A stretch of DNA of 64,000 bases from Larix kaempferi (Eukaryota; Streptophyta; Pinopsida; Pinales; Pinaceae), in the NCBI GenBank assembly GCA_027924585.1, contig BSBM01000372.1, forward strand, positions 33,846,001 to 33,910,000, read 5' to 3'. Each line of letters starts with the position of its first letter. Position 1 is the first letter of the stretch. This document shows, piece after piece, positions 55,876 to 64,000 of this stretch. The notes beneath the pieces were generated by a model. It had not been told where the DNA came from. It did not search any database and worked only from the letters and a program-made list of their open reading frames with translations. Position numbers and translations under genes: made by a program.

Positions 55876-57905
55876 TGTAATGTACCAGATTTTATTCAAA
55901 GGCACATTAACTCCAAAAGCTTGCAAAATTTAAACAACAGTTGATAACTTTGACAAAACTAGTTAATTTGACTAGGATTCAAGCATAAAAATTCAAACCA
56001 CCTTAAAATTTTCCTAAATTATCCCAAGACGATATTAATGACCTGCTAAGGCTACAATTAGGATGAAAACAAGCCAATACTTTGACAACAACACTTTTAT
56101 GGGTACTTCATACCTAGGTAGACCCTTTGAGCTAAACCCAAGGGTACAAGGCAATTGTCCACGAGAATTTTGTGGAAACCCAAGGCTTCGTGCTTGATGA
56201 AAGTAACCCAACCTGGTATTGACTATATGGAATATCCCTAAACCTTCTACAACAATCAAATAGAGGTTTAGAAGCAAAAAAGATGGGGTTTGGAGGCCAA
56301 ATAGGCAACTGCGCTACTTTGGACTAGTTGACTAGTTTTTCTTTAGACTTTCCCAAACACTCTCAGAGGGTAGTGAATTTAAATATTAAGTATGTGGATG
56401 GGTTTAACAGGGTCTTATGGACTTGAAACAACTTACATAAATACCAATGATCTCACATAATGCATTTTATGACAATTACTGTAAAACTAGGCAATTTCCC
56501 TATGCACATTGAGCAAGCCTTGAAATATGAAGATACAAACAACTTCAGTAGTCCTCGAGTTTCTTCTCAGTACTGATACATGAACTCAAATACAGATTAT
56601 TGAATAACATAAATATTTATTAGACTGATATAGCATCATTTGAAAGTATCTATGATGCAAACTTACAGACAGTTCACAATCTTCAATGACTTTTATAAAT
56701 AAGAGCAGGTATCTTCAATGGAAGGAATAAAGAAAGAGATAGAACCATTGGATCGGAGCCATATACATAAGAAGAAGATTTTGGCTGCTCATGGATGGCT
56801 CAAGAAAATATGATACAACTCATAGGGGTACAATTACTCTGATAACTCACATCTTGGTATGGATCTCACCATGAATTTCACCTCAATTTGACACTAGCCT
56901 CTGCATCAACTCCGGAGGCTCAAATTCTTCACTATGATGGATGGATCAGACCTGCAACATGTGCTCTAATGGATGCAATGGAACTTTGATGATGACTAGA
57001 ATAAGGTTGTTATGGGGCACATCTCTCAAAGCTGGCTAGGGGTGCATCTCCCAAGCTTCTAAGAAGCAAAACTCTCAATACAAATATCAATACTAAAAAA
57101 ATATGTGCATTGGGGTGCACCACCTTCTTTTATAACATGAATTGGATTCAAGGTACAATGAATGTGGTCATCCACCTTAACCAATTCTCCCTCATTGACT
57201 AATTTTGAACCTGTAGCTTTTTTGCCACCCTTTTTGGACTTGCCATTGAGGAAATTCGAACCATAGGTGCAATGGATGTTTCTTTGTCAAGTTGATTTTG
57301 CCTTGGACCTACTTGCCTTCATGAATGATCCCTCGGCTAAAATTATCCTCTGGATCTTTCCTAAGGCTTTTAGATTGCTTTCTTTCTTTTGCTAATCTTC
57401 CTTGAGCCTTATCTCTCAAAATCAGGAAACTCCTATCTTCACTGCTTTTCCTGCTTTTATGCTTTCTTCTGCTTTTTGGACTTTCTTGCTTTTCCTAATT
57501 TTCCTATTTTTCTGCTTTCTTATTCTTTTAGGACTTTCCTACTTTTCTTCTGCATTCTACTTTTCTGTTTTTCTGCTTTTATTCTGCCTTCCATCTTTTT
57601 AGTGGCTTTATTGATTTTCTCTGCTTTTATTCTAGTTGCCATTGTGGATGACAACTCATTGGGTCCACAAGATCTCTTATGAGCTCTCTTGGGCCACCTA
57701 AACATATCCACTCATTACAAAATTAAATAATAATAAACTATTTACATTTAATACATTGCACACTATCCTAAGTTTCACATTTAATTAAACTTTGACAATT
57801 AATGCATTAAAAAATTACCACCTTCAGTTATTAATTTTTGCCAGAACCTATAGGGGTTGATAAGGTAGTAGGATGACCATGGAGGCTCAAGGAGGGGACA
57901 TTACA
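55876..57905. mobile_element. solo LTR H (2030 bp) inside host A RT
   Basis: Begins TGTAATGT and ends ACATTACA, an 8-bp perfect terminal inverted repeat, flanked by AAAGG on both sides. It has no internal domain, primer site or second LTR, so it is what remains after recombination between two LTRs. Host A RT reads KCAF at its right and GVQEVEYLGH at its left. A pyrimidine-rich stretch at 57420-57630 gives spurious Phe/Leu/Ser-rich frames. Orientation cannot be set. Confidence 0.92.
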
Positions 57906-58980
57906 AAAGGCACACTTAGAAGGCTTGGCATATAGTTGGTGCTCGTCCAATAGTTTTAAGACCCTATAAACATATTGTACATTCTCTTCCTAATATTTTA
58001 TATAGATTAATATATCATCAAAAAATACTAACACAATTTTTTTGAGGAAGGGTTTAAAAATAAAATTCATCAAGCTTTGAAATGTGGAAGGTGCATCGGT
58101 GAAACCAAATTCCATCACAAAAAATTGATAATGACCTTCACGTGTTTTGAAGCCTATTTTTAATAAGGTTTTATTTGCTCATTTTGATTTGATGATATCC
58201 AGAATGGAGATCCAAGTTGGTAATTCATTTAATAATTCATCAATGGAAGGCATAAGAAACTTATATTTAATGGTCATCTTATTGAGCTCTCTATAATCTA
58301 GACACATACACAATGGCATTTACTTTTTACTAACCATCACCATTGGTGCAGAGAAATCACTTTGGCTAAGTTGAATGATTCCTTCATCTAACATTTCTTG
58401 AACCATATTTTCAATCTAACTCTTTTGTGCATACAAGTACTTGTAGGGTCTGATGTTAGGTGTACCCTTCATGGTTTCAAGTGAATAGCATGGTCATGAT
58501 TTCAAGTAGGTGGAAAATTTTAGGCATATCTCAAAATACCTTGGAATGATTGTCAATAACTTGTTACAGATCCACTAGAATAAAGGGTGTAGATGCTCGA
58601 ACATATAGTGAGCACAATTGTGCAATTACTCCATAGTGTCCCTTTTTTAGCAATTTTGTCATGTTTTTAGAGCTTATCACTTCAGAGGGTTTCCCTATAA
58701 TACCTATAAGTTCAATTTATTTTCCTTCTAAAGGAAATCTCATGAAAATTTCCTAAAAATTAAAAGTCATTCTTCCCAATGGTTGTATCCATTGGATTCC
58801 TAGTACAACATCAAGACCACCCATTCGGATAGAAATTGTTGGGATATCCAATAAATTCTCCCCCATAGTAACCTTAATACTATGGAACTTCCATGATCAA
58901 TTTATGGCACCTCCATATGAAAGCATTACTTGAAATTCTAGTGCTAGATACACAAAGCAATTGAGAAGTTTGGCTAATTT
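57906..58980 (-). pseudogene. host gypsy A: protease C-terminus and RT palm
   Basis: The minus strand carries the protease tail (MGGLDVVLGIQWIQPLGRM), the linker, and [15 protein letters not shown] and the catalytic region, decayed from [10 protein letters not shown] to VSIF followed by stops, then YAKPSKCAF-like residues ending at the H insertion. Many stops and shifts; clearly dead. By its place it was the polymerase of host A. Confidence 0.85.
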
Positions 58981-59307
58981 TTAGTTAATGAAGTTATGGG
59001 TACTACTAGAATCAATCAACATCGTTACCCCTTTCATTTTTATACATCCTTGTATATTAAGAGTTTGAGGAATAATAATTCTGGCCAATGCATGGCGAGA
59101 TATGGTTAAATTAGTATCTTCTAGATCTACCTTTGGAGATTGTTCTAGTTCTGGATCTTCTTCCTCTTCACAATCTACATAAACTAATTTCTTATCACTA
59201 CACTTATGCCCCTTGTTGTACTTTCTATTACATTTGAAACATAGTCCCTTTTCTATTATTTCCTCCACTTGATGAGGTTTCAACCTTGTAGTTTGAGGAG
59301 GAAACAT
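58981..59307 (-). pseudogene. host gypsy A: zinc knuckle and protease start
   Basis: 108 open residues. It contains RLKPHQVEEIIEKGLCFKCN, the knuckle CFKCNRKYNKGHKC, an acidic linker, then LTISRHALARIIIPQTLNI and the protease active site, LIDSSSTHNFIN. The family motif is LIDSGSTHNFI, so the active-site Gly is now Ser. Same architecture as gypsy J at the right edge. Confidence 0.9.
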
Positions 59308-60067
59308 TTCCTGTTCTAGTTAATACCAACCGTTCGAGTATCCATATTTTTACATTTAACTTTACCTACCAAACTAAAATAATTCTCCAGTGATTTAGGT
59401 TCAAAGAGACATACCTCATGTTGAATTATCTCTTTTAAAGTGCCCATAAAGAGATCCAACAAATGATCCTCTAGAATTTTCTTCACTCTAAGACTCAACT
59501 TCTAAAAATGCATAATGTGCTATGTAACTGAGCCTTTTTGCTTGAGATTTATCAATTGGCTAAGAAGGTATTTCTCTTACTATCCCCATGATATTATATA
59601 AATTCATCCATAAATATAGACCAACAGATAATAAATTCCTTTTTACAACTACAAATCCATTGGTACTTTATAAATTGACCAGATTCTAAATACAAGGATG
59701 CAATTGTTACCTTTTGTAAAGTTGGCACTTGATGTAGATCAAAGAATTGCTCAATCTGGAATATCCATGTTATTAGATCATTGCGATCAAAATTTCTCAT
59801 AATGAACTAGTTCCTTAGTCCTGAGTTGAACCCATTATGGGGCAATGAATGATCAAATGTTGAGGACTAGAACCTCTTGTTCTCAAACTATTTTTCAATG
59901 TTCTCAATCCATGACTGGGAGAAATCCCTCTTGTTCTCCTTATCCTCTTCTTGAGGAGCTTAATTACGAGGAAATAAATGTATCATCGCATTTAGAATTA
60001 ACCCCTTGATAACTTTGAGATCCTCTTTACGAGTCATATTTTCAAGATCCTCTTTGTCATCCATCAT
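59308..60067 (-). pseudogene. host gypsy A: gag
   Basis: Starts at ATG 60067 or 60064 (MMDDKEDLENMTRKEDLKVI), a basic/acidic helical N-terminus. Then come stops, then the Retrotrans_gag entry DLITWIFQIEQFFDLHQV and TIASLYLESGQFIKYQW (59594-59800), and LLDLFMGTLKEIIQHEVCLF with SLENYFSLVGKV (59316-59498). At least five stops. Two bases upstream of the ATG the sequence changes to a CACTA-type terminus, so the 5' UTR and 5' LTR of A are missing. Confidence 0.88.
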
Positions 60068-60219
60068 TTCACTACAAGGAAAACACCTTCTAGCATAGGT
60101 TTTTACAGAACCTTTCCAAAAAAAATTCTCCCTTCTACGTTTATAATGGAAGTTGATAGCAGAGGTGAGTGACTGAAGATTTTAATTTTTTTTTTGTCAG
60201 TGCACCTAAACCATCATGG

Positions 60220-60612
60220 CGCACCGGTGCATTTTTATATCAAATGCACTAGTGCTCCATGGCTACAAGTGCATCGGGGAAACCACATGTCAAAAATACA
60301 TCGGTGCTCCACCTTGGCCAAGACACACCAGTGCTCTACATTGGTTTAGGCACACTGGTACTTTGATACTAATGTGCACCAGAGAGCCAATATCCCCCCA
60401 AAAATTAGTTCTCCTATTTGATAATGGCACACTAATACTCATCTTTTGGTATGGGAACATTGCTGCTCATCCTTTTGTATGGTGCACTGGTACTCATTTT
60501 TGAGCTATATGTGCACTAGTGCTCATGTTTTAGATATATGCGCACCGATGCTCTTTTTTGAGGTTTTGGTGTACCGATGCTCTTTTATGAGGTATTGGAG
60601 CACTAATGCTCA
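60220..60612. repeat. palindromic subterminal repeats (GCACYRGTGC type)
   Basis: About 12 copies of a GCACYRGTGCTC motif: GCACCGGTGC near 60222, GCACTAGTGCTCC 60246, TCGGTGCTCC 60301, ACACCAGTGCTC 60324, GTGCACTGGTACTC 60482, GTGCACTAGTGCTC 60511, GCACCGATGCTC 60542, GTACCGATGCTC 60570, GCACTAATGCTC 60600 and others. In CACTA elements such repeats bind the transposase-associated protein. Confidence 0.75.
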
Positions 60613-61160
60613 TAATATGCTGAAACACTGAACAATAATTCATATTTTTTAAAAAATATAAAAAAGAGGCAAAAACCTAAATATGACTCTAAAAAGAGTA
60701 AAAATTGAGGGGTTGTTTCATTTCTTCATCTCAAATGAGAGAAGAGGAAGAGGAAGTGTTACTACACGAGAATGCAATACAAATAGCCATGAATTCAAGG
60801 AAAGATAAAGATTATTACAATCGAGTAACCATTTTTTCCCCTCTTCATTATTTTATTTCTATTTTATTCCAGTTATCACTATTGTTCCTAATTTTTTTGA
60901 GTTAGTTTTGCTATATATATATATATATTTGAAGGTTTTAGGGTTTTGTCTCTATTTTGCAGGTTAATGGTGGATTTATTTTAGGGTTTTACATCAACAT
61001 AAGTGGCTAGAAAATGAGGGGTAAGTTCAACCAAGAAATGACTATATTTTTGCACATCATGGTTGCATATCCCCATTAGTGATTTTCTTCATGTTATTTT
61101 TGATTTTTCAATATTGTTTTTTATTTATTAGCTGTTTTTGATTGTTTTAAAAAAAAATTC
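60613..61160 (+). other. CACTA-like interior: AT-rich DNA with a short frame
   Basis: A frame of 66 codons starts at 60705 (acidic run REEEEEVLL), with no recognised domain. TTTTGCAG followed by GTTAATGGTGGATT (60955-60977) has a relative at 61307-61325 (TTTGTAG, GTTAATTGTGGATA), part of an imperfect duplication (60955-61065 and 61305-61405) with the shared phrase GGGTTTTACATCAA. Confidence 0.5.
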
Positions 61161-61175
61161 ATTTGAGGGTTTTAC
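61161..61175. repeat. SINE copy 2 target duplication, left
   Basis: ATTTGAGGGTTTTAC, differing at one base from ATTTGAGGTTTTTAC at 61277-61291. Confidence 0.85.
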
Positions 61176-61276
61176 TTTTTTTTTGGTAAGTACCCACGAG
61201 GATTTGAACTTGTGACCTTCCATTTATAACTTCTCATTTCAATTACTCATTACCAATTGCTCTATCCCGCATGGGA
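61176..61276 (-). mobile_element. tRNA-derived SINE (copy 2) with target duplication
   Basis: A 101-bp minus-strand element: a tRNA-like head with A-box-like AGAGCAATTGGTAATGAG and B-box-like GGTCACAAGTTCAAATCC, a very short body and a 9-A tail (T run 61176-61184). Direct repeats of 15 bp flank it, 14 of 15 matching. It shares its head with the SINE at 12619-12834 but not the 3' body. Such RNAs are polymerase III products moved by LINE enzymes. Confidence 0.82.
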
Positions 61277-61456
61277 ATTTGAGGTTTTTACTTTTATTTG
61301 TAGGTTAATTGTGGATATTTTTAAAGGTTTTACATCAATGAATATGGATACAAAATGAGGGTAAAGCTCGAATAAGAAATGGGCACACTTTTTTGCAACA
61401 TGGGTGAATGTCCAAAAGGGTTTTCACCTCCTTTTATGTGGGAATTCATTAGTTTC

Positions 61457-61836
61457 TGTTAGGAACCCGTGCCAACCCATCTCTTTACTTTGTTAGTATA
61501 TTGTTGTTCGATGCATATGCTTTGTAAGTCGTCCCGTGAGTATATTGTACTATCCCACATTGTTAGTATATTGTTGTTGGACGCATATGCTTTGTAAGTC
61601 GTCCCATGAGTATATTGTATTATCCCACATTCATGGGGAGTAATAGTTGTTTAGCTTAGACTTAGTATATAAGTACATGTTGAGGCCAATGAAGGCATCT
61701 ACGAGTTATTTGTATTGAGCTTGCTCAAAGGAGGTTGCCCCCTCGAAGTGGCCCGCGATCAATAAATCTCTTTTGTGTTATGCTATTTCTGATATATTGT
61801 GCATTTTCATCATTTAATTTTCGGAGGTTCCTCACA
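61457..61836 (+). repeat. gypsy J 5' LTR (380 bp)
   Basis: TGTTAGGAACCCG to AGGTTCCTCACA; the inner inverted motif GGAACC/GGTTCC marks both ends. It holds a 70-bp tandem duplication (61491-61560, 61561-61630). TATATAAGTA-like sequence near 61664 is a good promoter TATA box and AATAAATC near 61760 a poly(A) signal. Confidence 0.88.
61664..61674 (+). promoter_or_regulatory. TATA box of gypsy J LTR
   Basis: AGTATATAAGT sits about 95 bases ahead of the AATAAA signal, in the usual U3/R arrangement. Confidence 0.6.
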
Positions 61837-61838
61837 TC

Positions 61839-61850
61839 TGGTATCAGAGC
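61839..61850 (+). other. gypsy J primer-binding site
   Basis: TGGTATCAGAGC, a perfect initiator tRNA-Met complement, two bases after the LTR. Confidence 0.95.
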
Positions 61851-62799
61851 ACTTTCTTGGGCTCACTGGGTGGAATTTATGTCAATTTTTTTTCGCAGTG
61901 GCTTCCAGGCGCAGTGATTATTGCAGTAGTCTTTTTATCTGCACCTGTATTTGTTCCTTTCAATTGCAGGTTCGGATCCGGGAATAATCCCTATCCTCTT
62001 AATTGTGGAAGTACTTGGGCATATCCATAAAAATCATTGTGAGGAGTACCACATGAACCCCGAAGTAGCTGTCCCATTGAGAGGACCTACCAATGAAAAG
62101 GGAAACGACCCCTACCTAATTGACTAGTTCCCACCCATGAGGTAAACCAAGAGTTGTCGTTTGTGGCAAAGCGGTTATCAGTTTTACCTGATCCGTGGAG
62201 TGAGGGGTACTGCCCCAATACACAAGCCGTTAGACAACATTGGTATCCGAGTGAGTCCCCTGAATATTTAGGAATCCGAGCATACCTGGGGTCCATATCT
62301 ATTTCCAGCTGATAAATAGCATATTACATCTGTCCAGAGCCTTTGCAGAGTATTTACTTTAACTCTGTTTCCCTTGAAAATTCACTGCACCTATACAATC
62401 CCATTCTTCATATTTCCTTCCTGAGGACCCTATCCCAAATTCCACTTTCCGAAGTCAGAAATCCCACATCTGTCTATTTTTAGGGTTTGCCATAACTTCT
62501 TCGATTTTCACCCAATCGCCTTCAAATTTTGCCACAATGTTCATTTCCTATTTCTGCTTCTTTGTCCCTCTTTGATAATTTTTCCCATTCTTTCAACCCG
62601 CTTTTGAAATCCCCATTTTTTGCTTCTTTGTCCATCAGAAAGTGTCCAAAACCTAGTAAAACCCCAATTACCCATCAGAGTTTTTCCCAAATCCAAATTT
62701 TCCTTTACTAAAGAATTTTCTGTTTTTGTTTTTCTACCCATTCAAAAAATAAAATAAAAATCTCCTGGTTATGGTTGTCACCCGCGCAGGTGCAAAAAA
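61851..62799 (+). other. gypsy J 5' leader, non-coding
   Basis: About 950 bases with no gene. A second partial primer-like sequence, TGGTATCCGAGTG, lies near 62242. The frames on either strand here carry no known domain. Confidence 0.6.
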
Positions 62800-63640
62800 A
62801 TGGAGGAATAACTTGCAGCCCTCAAAACCAAACTCCAAGATCTGGATGAAAAAATTCTCGACCTCCATTGTCAACATTCAGCCATGAACAATAAGCGACA
62901 GCCAGAGTCTTCTGCAGACACTGGTTCTCTTCTTCTAACAATTTTCGTGGGCCGAAGCTTGATTTTCCTCACTTCAATGGTGATGATCCGACTGGATGGA
63001 TATACCGGGAAGAATAATATTTCAGTCTGCATAATACTTTTGATGTCAACAAAGTTCCACTTGCACCCTTTCATTTAGAACATGAAGCCCTTCAATGGTA
63101 CCGTTGGTACATTAAGGCTCATGAAGAGAGAAAATGGACATATTTTTTCCAACTCCTTTTGCAACGATTTGGTCCTAGTGCTTTTGATGACTTCACAAGA
63201 GCACTCACTAAACTTCTCCAAATTGGCACTATGAGAGAGTATCAGACATAATTTGAGAAACTGGCCAATCACACAGAAGGATTTCCTGATAAATTTTACA
63301 GGAGTTGTTTTATCAGTGGTTTGAAGGATGTAATCCGATATGAGGTTAAAATGTTCTGTCCCAACACAATGATGGAATCCCTAGGGCTGGCTAAGTTGGC
63401 AGAGGACAAGATCACAGTCCAACAATGCTACAAATCCACTTTTGTTCAATTCAGAAATATGGTTTCCCAATGAACTCCCATCACACCAGCTCCTCAACCA
63501 ACTCCTATCAAGCATTTGTTTGAAGCAGAGATGTGGGGACATAGAGAAAAAGGGCTTTGTTATAATTGTGATGAGTAATTCACTCCGGGACATAGATGTG
63601 TTGAGAAAAAGCTCTATCTATTGGATGTGGATTCTCTGCC
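62800..63640 (+). pseudogene. gypsy J gag with zinc knuckle, broken
   Basis: ATG at 62800 in good context, then a TAA at the fourth codon (where CAA fits) and a helical N-terminus (LAALKTKLQDLDEKILDL). A frameshift near 62945 leads to PKLDFPHFNGDDPTGWIYRE, FHLEHEALQWYRWYIKAHEE, FFQLLLQRFGPSAFDDFTRA and FISGLKDVIRYEV, the Retrotrans_gag domain. The knuckle near 63557-63600 reads CYNCDE-stop-FTPGHRC with its ligands preserved around a stop. At least four stops. Gag would form the particle. Confidence 0.9.
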
Positions 63641-64000
63641 TGCAACTGAAATTGGTGAAGAAGCTCAGGATACAATAGATGATTAGGTTGACATTCAACA
63701 ACCTCCTGTTGACCGTCCTTAGGATGACCATCCAGAGATATCTCTCCATGCTTTAGCTAGAGTCACCACCCCACAAACAATGTAGGTCAAGGGTTACTTC
63801 AAGAAGCTCCCTCTTACAATACTCATTGATTCTGTTTGCACTCATAACTTCATTGAACCTCGGATCGCCAAACAAGATGATTGTTTTTTCCATCCTTGCT
63901 CCAACTTTGAAGTCATGATTGCCAATGGGGGCACCTTACCTTGCAAGGGGAAGTTTCACAATGTGCATATCTCTATTGGAGATTATAACCCGCACTCCGA
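63641..64000 (+). pseudogene. gypsy J protease, partial
   Basis: ISLHALARVTTPQTM, a stop, then KLPLTILIDSVCTHNFIEPR and later EVMIANGGTLPCKGKFHNVH. The active site is DSV where DSG is expected (Gly to Val), so it is inactive. The frame runs off the window. Confidence 0.88.

Larger units (their letters stand above)
60070..61456 (+). mobile_element. CACTA-like DNA transposon end (partial)
   Basis: Begins CACTACAAGGAAAACACC, which fits the terminal inverted repeat of plant CACTA (En/Spm) transposons. The cluster of palindromic subterminal repeats that follows is the other hallmark of the group. I could not find the opposite terminus before gypsy J begins at 61457, so the element is truncated, or interrupted by J and continued outside the window. 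No transposase was recognised. Confidence 0.6.
61457..64000 (+). mobile_element. gypsy element J, 5' part, truncated at right edge
   Basis: 5' LTR (61457-61836), perfect initiator-Met primer site, a leader of about 0.95 kb, gag and the start of protease on the plus strand. Gag and protease are similar in layout and wording to host A (DPTGWIYREE, HALARVTTPQTM), so the two belong to related lineages. Several stops in gag show it is inactive. RT and the 3' LTR lie outside the window. Confidence 0.93.

Noticed and set aside
57389-57711. Phe/Leu-rich frame as a transmembrane protein
   Set aside because: Lies in the pyrimidine-rich part of solo LTR H; no conserved domain.
62087-62296. 69-residue minus-strand frame near the gypsy J leader
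   Set aside because: Sits in the untranslated leader with no homology and no neighbours on that strand.

Overview
The window is plant nuclear DNA made almost entirely of transposable elements. I found no convincing host gene, no tRNA or rRNA gene, no CRISPR array and no organellar segment. Plant-type Ty3/gypsy and Ty1/copia proteins, an L1 LINE with a DUF4283 ORF1 and a plant-type RNase H, initiator-tRNA-Met primer sites, tRNA-derived SINEs and deep nesting of retrotransposons all point to a large-genome seed plant. A gymnosperm is plausible, but the species cannot be fixed from the sequence alone.

Layout. (1) 1-2203, minus: the gag, protease and start of RT of a decayed gypsy element K that runs off the left edge; 2204-3237 may be its LTR. 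(2) 3720-4325: a pyrimidine-rich degenerate minisatellite. (3) 4407-11298, minus: a nearly complete L1 LINE with 13-bp target duplications, ORF1 and ORF2 overlapping at ATGA, and few disabling changes. (4) 11418-12005: a 238-bp tandem repeat. (5) 12619-12834: a tRNA-derived SINE. (6) About 13340-60067: one old gypsy element, host A, on the minus strand, cut into pieces by later insertions. From left to right these are non-autonomous LTR element B (14291-21061), copia C (21198-28383), Sirevirus-like D (28621-51764), small LTR element G (52936-55628) and solo LTR H (55876-57905). D carries gypsy element E (35872-50714) in its own 5' LTR. E carries copia F (45414-50392) in its 3' LTR. (7) 60070-61456: a CACTA-like DNA transposon end with palindromic subterminal repeats, containing a second SINE with a 15-bp target duplication. 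(8) 61457-64000, plus: the 5' LTR, leader, gag and protease of gypsy element J, cut by the right edge.

How the pieces relate. Reading host A on the minus strand (gag, protease, RT, RNase H, integrase, chromodomain), its protein homology resumes exactly at the far side of each insertion. Five-base target duplications confirm the joins: TGTAA/TGAAA for B, AAGTT for C, AAGAT for D, CTTCT for E, CTCCC for F and AAAGG for H. The order of events is therefore A, then D, then E, then F; B, C, G and H entered A independently. C is the most recent arrival judged by LTR identity (about three differences in 604 bp), although its own gag and pol are ruined.

Most likely new biology: element B, whose interior has a gag-like ORF and two unrecognised ORFs but no pol; copia C, with four unrelated tandem-repeat arrays between its pol stop and 3' LTR; and element E, with a downstream reading frame carrying about five regularly spaced, now degenerate CCHC knuckles. 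Coordinates of LTR ends and target duplications were read base by base. Protein domain limits are approximate and percent identities are by-eye estimates.
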